Shown here one piece after another: positions 51,701-62,666 of a stretch of 64,000 bases of DNA. The notes beneath the pieces were generated by a model. It was not told the DNA's origin, searched no databases, and saw only the letters and a list, made by a program, of their open reading frames with translations. The translations under genes were made by a program, and so were the position numbers. The stretch spans positions 186,001 through 250,000 of the forward strand of contig NW_024468252.1 of the NCBI RefSeq assembly GCF_002104995.1. The letters run 5' to 3'. This DNA is from Linderina pennispora (lineage: Eukaryota > Kickxellomycota > Kickxellomycetes > Kickxellales > Kickxellaceae). How positions within the stretch are numbered: the stretch's first letter is position 1; the number at the start of each line of letters is the position of its first letter.

Positions 51701-52042
51701 CATACGACTTATCGTCACAGCCCGACACGGTGGTGCTGGGCCAGAACGGATCCGAGGAGAGCAAACCAGCCGATGATCCCAAAGAACACGTTCAATCCCA
51801 AGCTGCATGCATCCATTATGTTCAGCCAGAGCGACCGGGTGCAGCTGGGCAGTGATGAGCAAGGGACCGGTGCCAGCGCATCCAAGGATACGAGGCAGAC
51901 GCTGGCCAGCTCGCAGTTCAACACGGCATATACGGGCAATGGCAGCCAGGCGTCCCAGGCGTATCTGACCCAGGACCCGTCGTTTGGCAGCTCCCAGTTC
52001 ACGCAGGAGTTCATGGGGTCGCAGAACTTCACTCAGTACTGA
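48725..52042 (+). CDS. UPF1: UPF1 RNA helicase, nonsense-mediated decay (three +1 interruptions)
   Basis: About 1104 residues when three single-base interruptions are allowed for. UPF1 is the ATP-dependent helicase of nonsense-mediated mRNA decay. The order is an acidic N-terminus, the Cys/His-rich CH domain ([20 protein letters not shown] ... ECYNCGVRN ... LCRPCA), stalk/1B, Walker [13 protein letters not shown] in place of DEAD-type, and motifs [28 protein letters not shown]. The C-terminus is rich in Gln/Ser with several SQ/TQ sites. Frame breaks occur at 49562 (extra T after a GCC codon, next in-frame codon TGA), 50484 (extra T, again after GCC) and about 51772 (extra base near CCAGCCG). 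Each joined side aligns with the family without loss. The start is the Met at 48725. Confidence 0.93.
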
Positions 52043-52597
52043 GTTTATAAGGACCCTTTCTTGGCCCGGCGATGGCACGTCCTTGGCGTCTCGGCGAGGT
52101 GCAGGATGCACGCCATATCTGGGTGAACCTGTGACCTTATCTCGCATAAATTCGCTTATCTACTGGCGACGGTACTACCAGAAGTCCTCGCGAATTATCA
52201 AGACACGGTCTGCTACAGCCGATGCGCTCTGCCGCTGTGCGAATCCAAGCGGGGAACAATAGAAGGCAGGTAGCTGTGGATATTCAGACCCAACCACCTG
52301 CCTGACACCGCACTCGGCATGTTGGCAGGGCGGCGGTAGGCAGTCCGGGTTGGGCTAGAACAAAAAATTGGCCGTTGCTGTTTACTCACACGCCTCCACT
52401 TTCTTTTTTCTTTTTCTCATCGCTGGATATTTGTGAGGAATGGCGGGCAGTGATGTCACATAAAGGAGCAGCAGCAGCTTCTGTGACACGGCTCTTTCGT
52501 CTCTCCTCGCCATTACTTTTCTGTTTCATTTTCTATTACCCTCCTCCCGCACATAAACTATTAGCACACACTACTACCCTCGTGCATTTTCACTTGA
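52043..52597. other. intergenic, nothing recognised
   Basis: About 555 bp, with a pyrimidine-rich leader-like section after 52390 and no supportable gene. Confidence 0.4.
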
Positions 52598-54245
52598 ATG
52601 GTAAGCCTGCCGTTGGAAATAGCTGAGCTAGTCTGCCAGGCAGCAGATCGACCAGTGCTTGAGACTCTGGGCCAAACCGACCACACATGGCGGCAGCTAG
52701 CACTGCGCGAGCTCTGGCACACGGTTGGAGATCAGCGAGTGGGCGCACAAAACCACAGCCGCAACCATCCATGCGCAGTATGGACAGTACGTGCAGACAA
52801 TCGAGTACAAGCGGCAGCACTCGCGCAGCATGAGCAATTCGCAGGAGCGCCGGCGGAGCTCCGACGTCAAGTCCAAAACGGAGATTCTCTGCGACTGGAT
52901 ATCGCAGCCGTGGCCGCTGGTGCACCGGGTGGCCATTGGCGGCTGGCCGCCGTACAATGTGCGGCGCGTGCAGATGGCCATGGCGCGCGGCTGCCCGGGC
53001 CTGCGGGTGGCGGTTCTGGAGGGAGCGTCGGCGGCCTGGGCGGAAACGCTGCGCATGGCGCTGCTGTGGCACCCGGAGCTGAAGGAGCTGCATGTCACCG
53101 AGGACCAGCGGGCATTGCTGCCGCCGGCGGCGGACACGGTGGGACGGCCTGCCAGCACTGGCGGGTCCGCCAGCCTATACGGGGCCGGGCCCTCGGCGCT
53201 GACGCACCTGACGGCGCCGTGTCTGGCCGACGCGGTTGCGCAGCTGCTGGCGCAGCTGCCGCGGGTGCTGCCGATGCTGCAGTCGCTGGATCTGCGGCAA
53301 ATCGATGCCGGCGTTGCTTCCCGCCTGCACATCAGCCTGCCGCCGGGCATTTTGCATCTGAAGGCCAGCGGCCACCACCCGCTGAGCGCACGCATGTTCC
53401 ATCCGGTTATTCGCTCGCTGAAGACCCTGGTTGTCCGTGGGGTGCGCAGCGAGGAGGCGGCATGCCGCGAGCACGAGCATTTCTGGACCCCCTTGTTCCA
53501 ACACCCGTGGGGGCGGCTCGAGCGCCTGGTGGTGCCTGTGGCGCGGCCCGGGCTTGGCCCAATGGTAAGCAGCCAGTGCCCCGCGCTGCTGGACCTACAG
53601 GTCCTGCAGGCTGGCAGCATCATTGATTTCCAGCGGAACGACCAGTGGGTTGGGTGCCTGACGCAGATGCCCCGGCTGCGCAGACTCGATATTGCCAGCT
53701 CAAATAACGAATACGAGGGATGCTGCCTCTCGTCGCACTTGGTTGAGGGGTTCAAGTGGCAGCCGCAGTATCTGCACACGCTGTACTTGTCGCGGCTGTG
53801 TCCTGTCGCTTAGCGGCCTTGGAAAGACTGCTTGGCATGCTGCCGTATCTGCATACTCCTGTGGTTCTCATTCGATGCGACCGATGTGCTTGACCAGCAG
53901 CCTTGCCGAGGCGGCACGGGCGGCGCAGCTGCCCAAACGATCAAAGACTCGCATCCAGTACTTGATCATCCACGCTATCCTCACCAGGCCCTGGCGGCAC
54001 CCCCGGAAACTGCCTCCCCGCATATCGCGCAATTCGACCTCCAGGCCGTGCCAAGTGCCGAGAGATGCGATCTAGGCCTGTACCATGTATCCCCACAGGC
54101 CACTGCCTTGGCGTACTCTCTAGACAAGTTCCCATCTCTGAGCCAATGCCGTCTGCCCATGTTCACATTTCCCGACGAAGACCGCCGGTGGCTGCAACAC
54201 AAGCTCCCGGACATTGCGTTCAAGAAGTATGCACCACCGTATTGA
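52598..54245 (+). CDS. F-box-like protein with LRR-like region (frameshifted)
   Basis: The N-terminus carries an F-box-like helix set (SLPLEIAELVCQAADRPVLE ... HTWRQLALRELWHTV), suggesting a substrate adaptor of an SCF ubiquitin ligase. The frame changes near 52723 (an extra G in GG) and then runs to 53811 as a Leu-rich repeat-like protein (LRVAVLEG..., LKELHVTED, LPMLQSLDLRQID, LKTLVVRGV, LERLVVPV, LLDLQVLQAG, LRRLDIASS, LHTLYLSRL). It breaks again around 53800 and reaches the probable C-terminus (LSQCRLPMFTFPDEDRRWLQ ... FKKYAPPY) at 54245. Each break is consistent with a single-base indel. The substrate is unknown. Confidence 0.65.
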
Positions 54246-54344
54246 TAGTTGTAGATACAAGCATACAACATGCATATGTAATCACCCACCAAAGCAGCAT
54301 TATCAGTAAATCTAACACGTGGAACTATTAAAAATGCCAGCAGG

Positions 54345-57300
54345 TCAGAATTGGTCCTCAGGGGTTGCGAATCCGCCGTGGCTCGACATTGTTGGCGACG
54401 CCTGGTTCACCAGCGGTGGCGCCTGGATGCAGCAGCAACAACGCCATTCTGCATCGACGGCGACTCTTGAACTGGCGACACGCCGGCGATTGGCACCTGC
54501 GGCAGCTGGGGCTGAGGCGACATCCTGTGCCTGCTGTACTTGCTGCTGCTGAAGAGCCAGGTTGAACACAGCAGGCAGCGGCGACTGGGTGCCGATCGGC
54601 GTGTGGTAGTTCTGGCCGGTCATCTTCTCCAGCGTGTCCTCCAGTCGCTTTCTGCATCTCGCACGCATCCTTCGTACACCATCGACCCCTTCCTCGTTGT
54701 ACTGTGCGCGCATTGTCAAACATCAGCTTCCAGTCCTTGTGGAAGTCCTCGACTGTCAGGTAGTGCGCCGACCTGACCTTCTTGCGGATGTTTTTCATGG
54801 CAATTGGGTGGCGGATGATCATATAGTAGTCCGGGTAGTCCCGCTTGCTGGGCACCTCCAGGAACAGGTCGCAGCGCCGACGCTGGTATTCGGGGTCGAT
54901 GCACGCCTCCACAGCCTTGAACGAGGCTTCGAAGACGCCGTTGAGTTGGGCACGCTCCTCTGCCGCCAAAGGATCGACTGCACCTCCCTTGCGCCGGCCC
55001 TTGCGACTGCCCCCAGACGGCGTCGCTGCCCCGGCAGGTGTGCTGGACCCAGTGGCATCGTCATCCAGCTTCGCCCGCTTGCGCCCGCTGCGACTCCTGC
55101 CGCCGGAGCTGGGTGTCGCGTCTCCTGACTCGGCCATCACAACGTCGCCAGTCTCGTCGATTGCTGTGCCGCTGCCGCTGGGCGTCTGTGCCATGGTGCT
55201 GGTGCCGCTGCCGCTACGGCGAGGACGGCCGCGCTTGCGAGGGTTGCGTGCGGCACTGCCGGTATCGCTAGCTCCCTCGGACGGCACATCGTTGTCGTCG
55301 CCAACAGATACGCTGTCGATGTCGCCGATCTTGCTGCGCAGGTGTTGCTGTAGCAGCTTCTCCTCCTTGCGCTTGCGGGCGCGCTCCTCCTTCTCGCGCT
55401 TCTTGGCGAATGTAGTCGTCCAGGTCGACATTGTCGTCTTCCAGCGCATCGAGCCACTGCTCCTCGGACAGGCCGTCGTCGTAGTACACGCGCCTGCTGT
55501 TGCGCGCCTTGTCCTTGACCGCCTCTTCTTCCTTGCGCTGCCGCTCCAGCTCTGGGTCGTAGTCGTGCCGGTACTCTTCAGGGCAGTTCGGCATCAGTGA
55601 ACAGCCGCTCAGGCAGTCCTACCAGGTGTTTCCGGCATCCACCCACTCGACCTTCTCTTGCGCCCGCCGCTCCTCGTCCATGCGAGCAAAGATGACCCGT
55701 TCCTCGTCACTGCGGGCCAACAGCTCGTTGAGGTCCTCATCGGTGTTGGCTCCGTCCTCGCCTTCACTGTCCTCGCTGTTGTCGTCCGCCTTGAGCAGCG
55801 ACCGCAAAAAGTGTTCGCGCTCCTCAGCCGTACTCTTCTGGTCAAACTTTCCCGGCCTGGATAATCTTGCCGTCGAGGTCGCGCTTGTACTCGGCACGCG
55901 CCAGGATCTTCTCTTCCACAGAGTTGGTCGTGATCAGCCGCAGAATACGCACCTCGTTCTTCTGCCCAATGCGATGCGCACGGTCCATAGCCTGGCTATC
56001 CGCCGACGGGTTCCAGTCAGAGTCGAAGATGACGACCGTATCGGCGGTCTGCAGATTGAGACCCTGGCCACCAGCACGCGTACTGAGCAAGAACACCTTG
56101 AATGGCGAGTCAGGGCGAGTTGAACGTGTGCATCTGCTCACGGCGCGCATCGTCAGACGTCGAACCGTCGAGACGCAGCGAGCGGATGCCGCGCCAGGTC
56201 AAAAAGTCCTCCATGATCGTCATGATCTGGGTCATCTGGAAGAAGATAAGCACCTTGTGGTTGGTAGCCAGCAGCTTGGCCAGCACGCGGTCCAGCAGCT
56301 CAAACTTGCCGGCAGTGCGGTACAGCAAGGTTGTTGTTGGTGCGCGTCGGGTTGATGCGCGCCTCCACTTCGTCGTAGACGAACGGGTGGTTGCAGATCT
56401 TGCGCAGCTGCATGATCATAGTTGTTGAGGCTGGCGTTGCTGCTGCGACCGCCAGGCTTGTCAATGCTGACGCCAGGGAACAGCGTGCCAAACTTGCGCA
56501 TCTGGTGGTACAGCCGCGACTGCACGGCCGACATGCTGCACTTGATGACGTGCTCGACCTTGTCGGGCAGATCGACCTCGACGTCCTTCTTCATGCGGCG
56601 CAGCAGGAATGGGCGCAGCACCTTGTGCAGACGCTTGATAATCAGAAGCTGCTCTTCCTCGTTCAGCTCGATCTTGTCCTGTCCTCCAGCGCCGGCAAAC
56701 GGCGTGTTGAACCACTCGTCAAAGCTCTGCACCGATGAAAACACGCGCGGCAGGACAAAGTTGAGCAATGCCCACAGCTCAGGCAGGTTGTTCTGCAGCG
56801 GCGTTCCGGTCAGAATCAGGCGGTACCGCGTGTTATAGTACGTGGTCAGAATAGTCGCCAGCTTCGACTGTGTGTTCTTCAGGCGATGGCCCTCGTCAAT
56901 AATCATGTGGATCCACTTGATCTTGGCCTAGCATTGGCCTGGTCCTTGATGATGTAGTCGTAGGTCGTCAGCAGGACCTGGAAGGCTCCACGGCGGATCT
57001 GGTTCTGCAGCGTGCGGCGCTGTGTGGGGTTGCCCTTGTATCCAATGACTGACACCGACGGCGCCCACTTGGCAAACTCGAGGATCCAGTTGGTGATGGT
57101 CGACAGCGGCACAATGATCAGGAACGGGCCATCCTGCTGCTTCTTCTCAATCAGGTATGTCACCAGCGAGATGGTCTGGATGGTCTTTCCGAGACCCATC
57201 TCGTCAGCCAGGATACCGTTCAGTCCTGTTGTTGTACAGCGACACCATCCACTCGAGACCCCGCAGCTGGTAGTCCTTCAGCTGGCCGCCGATCAGGATG

Positions 57301-58950
57301 GAGGGCTGTGCCACGATAGGCTCCTTGACGCGATGGGCGACTGCAAAGTAGTCGCGGGTCTGCGCATCGTCCGGATCGTCATCCTACAGCCTCGGCGTTG
57401 TCCTGCAGCCACGACGGCACAGGCTCGTTGGCACCGACGGGGTTGCTGTCGGTAGGCCTACCGATGCCTTCTGCTGGCCCACGGCGTCGATGAGCGAGCT
57501 GAGGAACTGGTCGGTCTGCTCCAGCAGGTGCGAGATACGCGTGTCCTTCTCCTTGTCGACGAGCTTCAGGTACGCCTCTTCGTCACCGGCCTTGAGAGCC
57601 TGGATACGCTCGCGGGCAATGCGCTCCTTGCGCTTCTGCTCCTCGCGCTCTGCGTGCGAGTGGAATGTCAGGATCGATCGGCCGAGCTTTGACATGCGCT
57701 GCTGGTGGCCCTTGTGCCACGCAACAAGGTTCGCGCCATGGTTGGTCATGGCCAAGAGCTGCTGCCGGTGCTGGTCGACCTCGCGGCGCTCGCGCTCCTG
57801 CCTCTGCTGCCGCTCCATCTTTTCGGTCAGCCGGGCTTCGCGCTGCGACTGCTTCTTCATGCGACGCAGTGCTGTGCGATCGCCGGCCACACCAAGCTGC
57901 GAGGCACGAGTGATTCCGCGGACGACCTCGGCCCGGAGCTCACGCTGCTTGTGCCGCAGGCCTAGCGCCTTGAGTTCAATGATTGATTTTAACCGAGCAC
58001 TCGACTCGGCATTGGTGATCAGGCCCGGCCGCATAAACAGACCGCCCTCCTGGGCAATGTCGATGCGGTCGTCGCTGATGTTGGCAGGCATCTCCGACAG
58101 CTCCTTGATCCGGTACTCGATGCGCGCATCGCGTCTGCGCTCGCGTTCCTGGGCCATTGCTCGCACATCAATGCCAATGGGCGTGATGCTGGGAACCAGA
58201 AGCCGCTGCAGCTGAGCAGCCTGCTCTCCGCCGTGAAGCTTCTCCTTGAGGAGCTGGTGCGGCGAGACAAAGTTTATTCGGCTGGGGCAAGGGCGGCAGT
58301 AGGAGCTCGACCTTGAAGCCTGAGACATTCGTTCCGTTAGCTTTAAGATTCGAGTGCACTGAGCTGACAACACCGCCGGCAACGCTATCGAGTCCCTCTG
58401 GAGGCGTGTCAAGGAGCCGCTTTTCGTCCTCGGGAATGCTGCTGGCCCACAGCTCCTGGCGCAGCTGCGGCGGCAGGGGCTGGTTCTTTGAAACAAGCCT
58501 GAACGCATGGATCTGTTTGCGCAGTGTGGCGATATCGGCCTGTGAAAACTGCGGTGGCGGGACTGCAGGCTCCTTGGTCTGCTGTGACTGCTCTGCTGAC
58601 ACTACCGCCGTGACTGTCTCCGATGACTGTGATCCATTGGTGGTGCTTCCATTCGTAACTGTAGGCAACGTTGGCTCTGTTTTGACAGGTGTTGCGGACC
58701 CAGGTGTTGGTTGCTGCTGCTGCTGTTGTAGTTGCTGTTGGAACTGTTGCTGCTGAGCAGCCAGCTGGCGAATAAATGCCATGAGCTTGGCCATCTCTGG
58801 GCTGTTCTCTTCCGTCGCCCCGCGGGCTCGTAGCGCCTGGACAGCCTGGACAACCTGGCTGATCTTTTCTCTAGCATCCAAGCCCGGCTGTTGCTCGCCG
58901 CCTCCAGCAACGGTGCTGACCGGGGTTTGTTCTGCCGCTGTCGCCTGCAT
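54345..58950 (-). CDS. SWI/SNF-type chromatin remodelling ATPase (Snf2/Sth1), heavily frameshifted
   Basis: About 1500 residues spread over many frames. The domain order on the minus strand is diagnostic. A Gln-rich N-terminus ([12 protein letters not shown]) is followed by QLQ ([20 protein letters not shown]), HSA ([20 protein letters not shown] ... [16 protein letters not shown]), the Snf2 helicase ([62 protein letters not shown]), the SnAC region, and a C-terminal bromodomain ([20 protein letters not shown] ... MFDNART). It is the catalytic subunit of a SWI/SNF or RSC-type complex. The frame breaks at least a dozen times, for example the CCCC run at 58283-58286 and four sites within 54645-54704. 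Almost all are a single extra base, so I read this as consensus error in a live gene. Confidence 0.9.
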
Positions 58951-59648
58951 TTCGCAGAATGCTACAAAATAGAAAACGGCTGCTCTCAGCAAAAGGCGCG
59001 TTGATCGTGAAGGGGTGCGAAGGGAAGAAGCGACGAGTGCGGTGCTTACCTGTCAAGCGGGCAAATTGGAGAAGGGTGTGAGGGGCTGGTGAAAAAGCTG
59101 AAATTGAGTCGAAAAGAATATACGCTGGCAAGCTCTCAAAAGTGCTAGGGCCGAGCGCAGGTACTTTTTGGAGGTGATCTAGAAGTACCAGGGGTGGGAA
59201 GATGATAGCGCACGAGGCGGTGCTGTTATTTTCCAGGCAGAGGTTGTCCCTGGCGACGCGAAAAAAAAATGAAAAAGTGAGGAAAAAGCTGTTTGGAGCT
59301 GAGTGCCACGGATTGCGAGTGAGTGAGAAAAGTGCTTAAAATTGGTGTCCCGCACAATACAGCACACCCTTTGTCCAAGTCAGCTGCACTGGTGATTGGG
59401 CCAATTATGGCCACTGATTTCCACGTGAATCCAGGGCTTCCTCCAGACCAATCATGGCATCCAGACATGTGTGTCATTTGAAGGCAGAGTGCGCATGTTA
59501 AACGTGCAGGCATGTGGGTACGACACGCAGCACTGGGGTCAAAAGCACATATGGGGGTGGTGGTTAGATAATTCAGACGGATATCTGCAAAACCACGAAG
59601 AAGCTAGCTGGAGAGGAAGAAAGAAATCAGATACAACCGCACACCTTT
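58951..59648. other. intergenic between remodeller and aldehyde dehydrogenase
   Basis: About 700 bp: promoter of the remodeller gene and 3' flank of the dehydrogenase. No gene is supported. Confidence 0.4.
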
Positions 59649-61220
59649 TCACTCGTTGTAGGTGTAGATGGCCTTCAGCTCCGTGTAGAAGTCCAGGCTC
59701 CACTTGCCGTGCTCGCGGCTAGTTCCCGAGCAGCCCATACCGCCGAACGGCATCTCATCGTCCCAGCTGAGCCAGCAGTTGCCCCAGACCATCCCAGAGT
59801 TGATCTGGCTTTGCACGCGGGCCAGCCTCTGCTTGTCTTCGGTCCAGACAACAGCGCCAAGGCCGTACTCGGTATCGTTGGCCAGAGCCACGCCCTCCTC
59901 CTCAGTATCAAACGGCAGGACGGCGACAACCGGGACCAAAGATCTCCTCCCGCATGACACGCGACTTTTGCGAGATGTTGGTGATCAGGGTCGGCGCAAT
60001 ATAGTACCCGCCCTCGAACCCGTCAATGGTGAGCTTTCCGTCGGCAGCAATATTCTTGACAGCCTTGTCGGCCGGGTTAATAAGGAACTCGACGTTTGCA
60101 CCCTCCTGCTGCGCCAGGCGGATGTAGCCCGTGACCTTTTCCTGGTGCTGGGCGCTGACCACAGGGCCGTAGAAGGTCTGCGGGTCGCTCGGGTTGCCGA
60201 CACGCACCTGCTCCAGCACCTTCTGGCGGAAGGCGTCGAGGAACTTGTCGTAGATGCTGCGCTGCACATAGACGCGCGATGTGCACAGGCAGATCTCGCC
60301 CTGGTTCTGGTACGCACCGCGGATCGAGGTCAGCACGGCGATGGTCAAAGTCGCAGTCATCGAAGATCACCGACGGGTTCTTGCCGCCGAGCTCCAGTCG
60401 AAACGCGCTTGTAGAGGCCGCCAGGCCATAGCGCCAATCTTGGAGCCGGTCAGCGAGCCGCCAGTGAATGAAACCGCACGCACATCCTTGTGCTTGACCA
60501 GCGGCGCACCAGCATCCCTGGCCAGTGCCGAACAGAATGTTGATGACGCCGGGAGGGACGCCGGCAGCATCGATGATCTTGGTGAGCAGGTAAGGAGTGA
60601 CGCTGGTCAGCTCAGTCGGCTTCACAATGACGGTGTTGCCCAGGGCCAGGGCGGGGCCCAGCTTCTCGACATACCATCAGGCACGGGAAGTTCCACGGCG
60701 TGATGCCGACGACAACGCCGGCGGGCACGCGCTGCGTCCTCGAGTCGAAGTTTGCGCGCCTCGGCTGAGTAATCCGACGATGTTGTGACGACGCCGTTGA
60801 AGCTGTGCGTGTACTCCTCGATGCCTGCCTCGACGTAGTCGGAGAACTGGCGGAAGTAGCCAGGAGCACGCCGGGAAATCCATCATGGCTGCCGACTTGA
60901 CCGGCTTGCCTTGGTCAAGGGACTCGAACTCAGCCAGGAGCTGGTTGTTGGCTTCAATCAGGTCGGCGATGCGGCGCAGGTAGGCGGTGCGCTCCGTCCA
61001 CGGACAGCGCTGCCCAGGCAGGCTGTGCTGCCTTGGCCGCGGCGACTGCCGCATCTGCATCGGTCTGGACCCGAGTCCGGGATGGGGGCAATGGGCTGGA
61101 CCCGTCACTGGCGAAAAGTTCGGGACGGTCTTACCGTTGCTGGCATCGAACCACTGGCCGTTGATGTAGTTTTGGATCGTCACATCCTTGATGTCAGTTC
61201 GGGAGGTTCAGAGTCGACAT
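59649..61220 (-). CDS. aldehyde dehydrogenase, ALDH8A1-like (frameshifted)
   Basis: An NAD(P)-dependent aldehyde dehydrogenase of about 515 residues, in pieces. Pieces in order are MSTLNLPN, VTIQNYINGQWFDASNGKTV, ERTAYLRRIADLIEANNQLL ... ESLDQGKPVKSAAMMD, VRAVSFTGGSLTGSKIGAMA, RLELGGKNPSVIFDDCDFD, NQGEICLCTSRVYVQRSIYD (catalytic Cys in GEICLC), EEIFGP and MPFGGMGCSGTSREHGKWS. The N-Q-G-E-I-C-L-C-T/G-S-R active-site sequence is the form found in ALDH8A1/2-aminomuconate semialdehyde dehydrogenases of tryptophan degradation, rather than the usual G-Q-x-C-C. Single extra bases break the frame repeatedly (about 61196, 61110, 61076, 61010 and further sites). The ATG at 61220 is the first that fits. 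Confidence 0.85.
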
Positions 61221-62666
61221 GGCTGGGCTGAAAAAGTATTGCTATTTGATGGTTGGAAGAAGTATAAAATAAAGGTCGGAGCTTTGGTTTGAGGGTGCGG
61301 TGCGAGTATTGGTGGAAAGAGTGGCCTATTTATATGAGCTTAGGTGGCAATGAAGTACAAGTGCGCCAACAATGCATTGTTTCCGTATAAGAAATGGGAA
61401 GGATGGCGAACATTCCGCACGACCAAGCGCTCTGGACGACCACCTTTGGAACGGAATGTAGCATTGGTGTTGGGTGAAGACTCAATGCCACTCGGGATGA
61501 GGGGGCGGCTGTGGAATCCACGTCTGGTGGAGCATCTTTTGGTGCTAATGGTATCCCGCGCCCGCATTGCCCTCGGCCTCATTGCAGCACATGGGGCAGC
61601 ATGCCGTTCAATCCTCCTCATCTGTGTCCTCTACCTCAGCATTTTCCTACGCACTGGACTACTGCTGGTTCGCCCCTTAAAGAGGCTCATGCGCGACTGT
61701 CCGCTCCCTAAAATAACAAGGCTGCATGCCCATCTCCCCTTAGGAAAAAGGGACAGGGGACAGGCGGCACAAAAATCCATGCGGATGCCACAGGGATTTG
61801 CAAGTGCTAGAGGGACGAAAGACAGTAATCGACGTTCCGGCTAGCAGGAGCATCCTGTGCGCGCTGAGTGACCTGGTGACGCTGTAGTGGCCAGCACATT
61901 CCAATTGGACAAGGTGAGGGTATTGGTGCGTGCACGAAACGTGTTGCAGGATGAGAAGCAGGGAGCACGGACGAGCATTCGGGCCCGTCAATTTGCATCG
62001 ACACCCATGTGTAAAAAGGCAGAGCATTTGTAATCCAGACCCAGCCCTCTGTACGCCTATGTCAAATGGGCCCGGATTATGAATGCAACCCTGTATGCCA
62101 GGTACTCGAATCCCACCACATGGCACCAAAAAACCTGTACTCCACCATTTTTGTGTTTGCGAGGTCCTTGAGCGCCTCTGCAAAGTCATTGCAGTTGGCA
62201 TGGACACCTGCAGCAGAGAATTCCTGTGAATGGGCCCGTACATACAACAAACACTGGAGGTATTTGTCGAATGCTGCAAACAGACGTGCGCGAAAATGCG
62301 CAATACATAAAGCGACAATGTGCCTGGTTCTCACGGCAAATAAAAATTGGGGGATGCAGACAGCATATTCCGCTGCACAGCATATGCATGTGGTTCTCAA
62401 GACGTCTAGTGCAAAGGAGCACCCAAACTGGGCATTCGTTTTTCTACTCGGTGCTCCCTTCTTGGCTATATGCGTCGCCTGCCTCCTGGCTAGCATATGA
62501 ACCTACGTGAGGTGCAATTTTTCCGCTGCACAATGCTCCAGAAAGGGGGCAAGAGAGACAAAGGCGGATAAAACAGGGTCCGAAGATGTGCAGTTCCAGG
62601 TGACGGTGCATTGCATTGCCAAATAGGAGTGAATGTTTTAGAAAAAAAATCCCAGCCTGAAGGTGC
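61221..62666. other. gene-poor stretch, nothing supported
   Basis: About 1.45 kb. Overlapping frames on both strands reach 190 codons (minus, 61740-62318), but they lack motifs and good starts. Given the indel density in this part of the sequence, a broken small gene could be missed. Confidence 0.35.

Noticed and set aside
49562-51772. Programmed frameshifting in UPF1 as an established fact
   Set aside because: The neighbouring genes carry many similar indels in non-conserved contexts, so consensus error is the better default; kept only as a testable finding.
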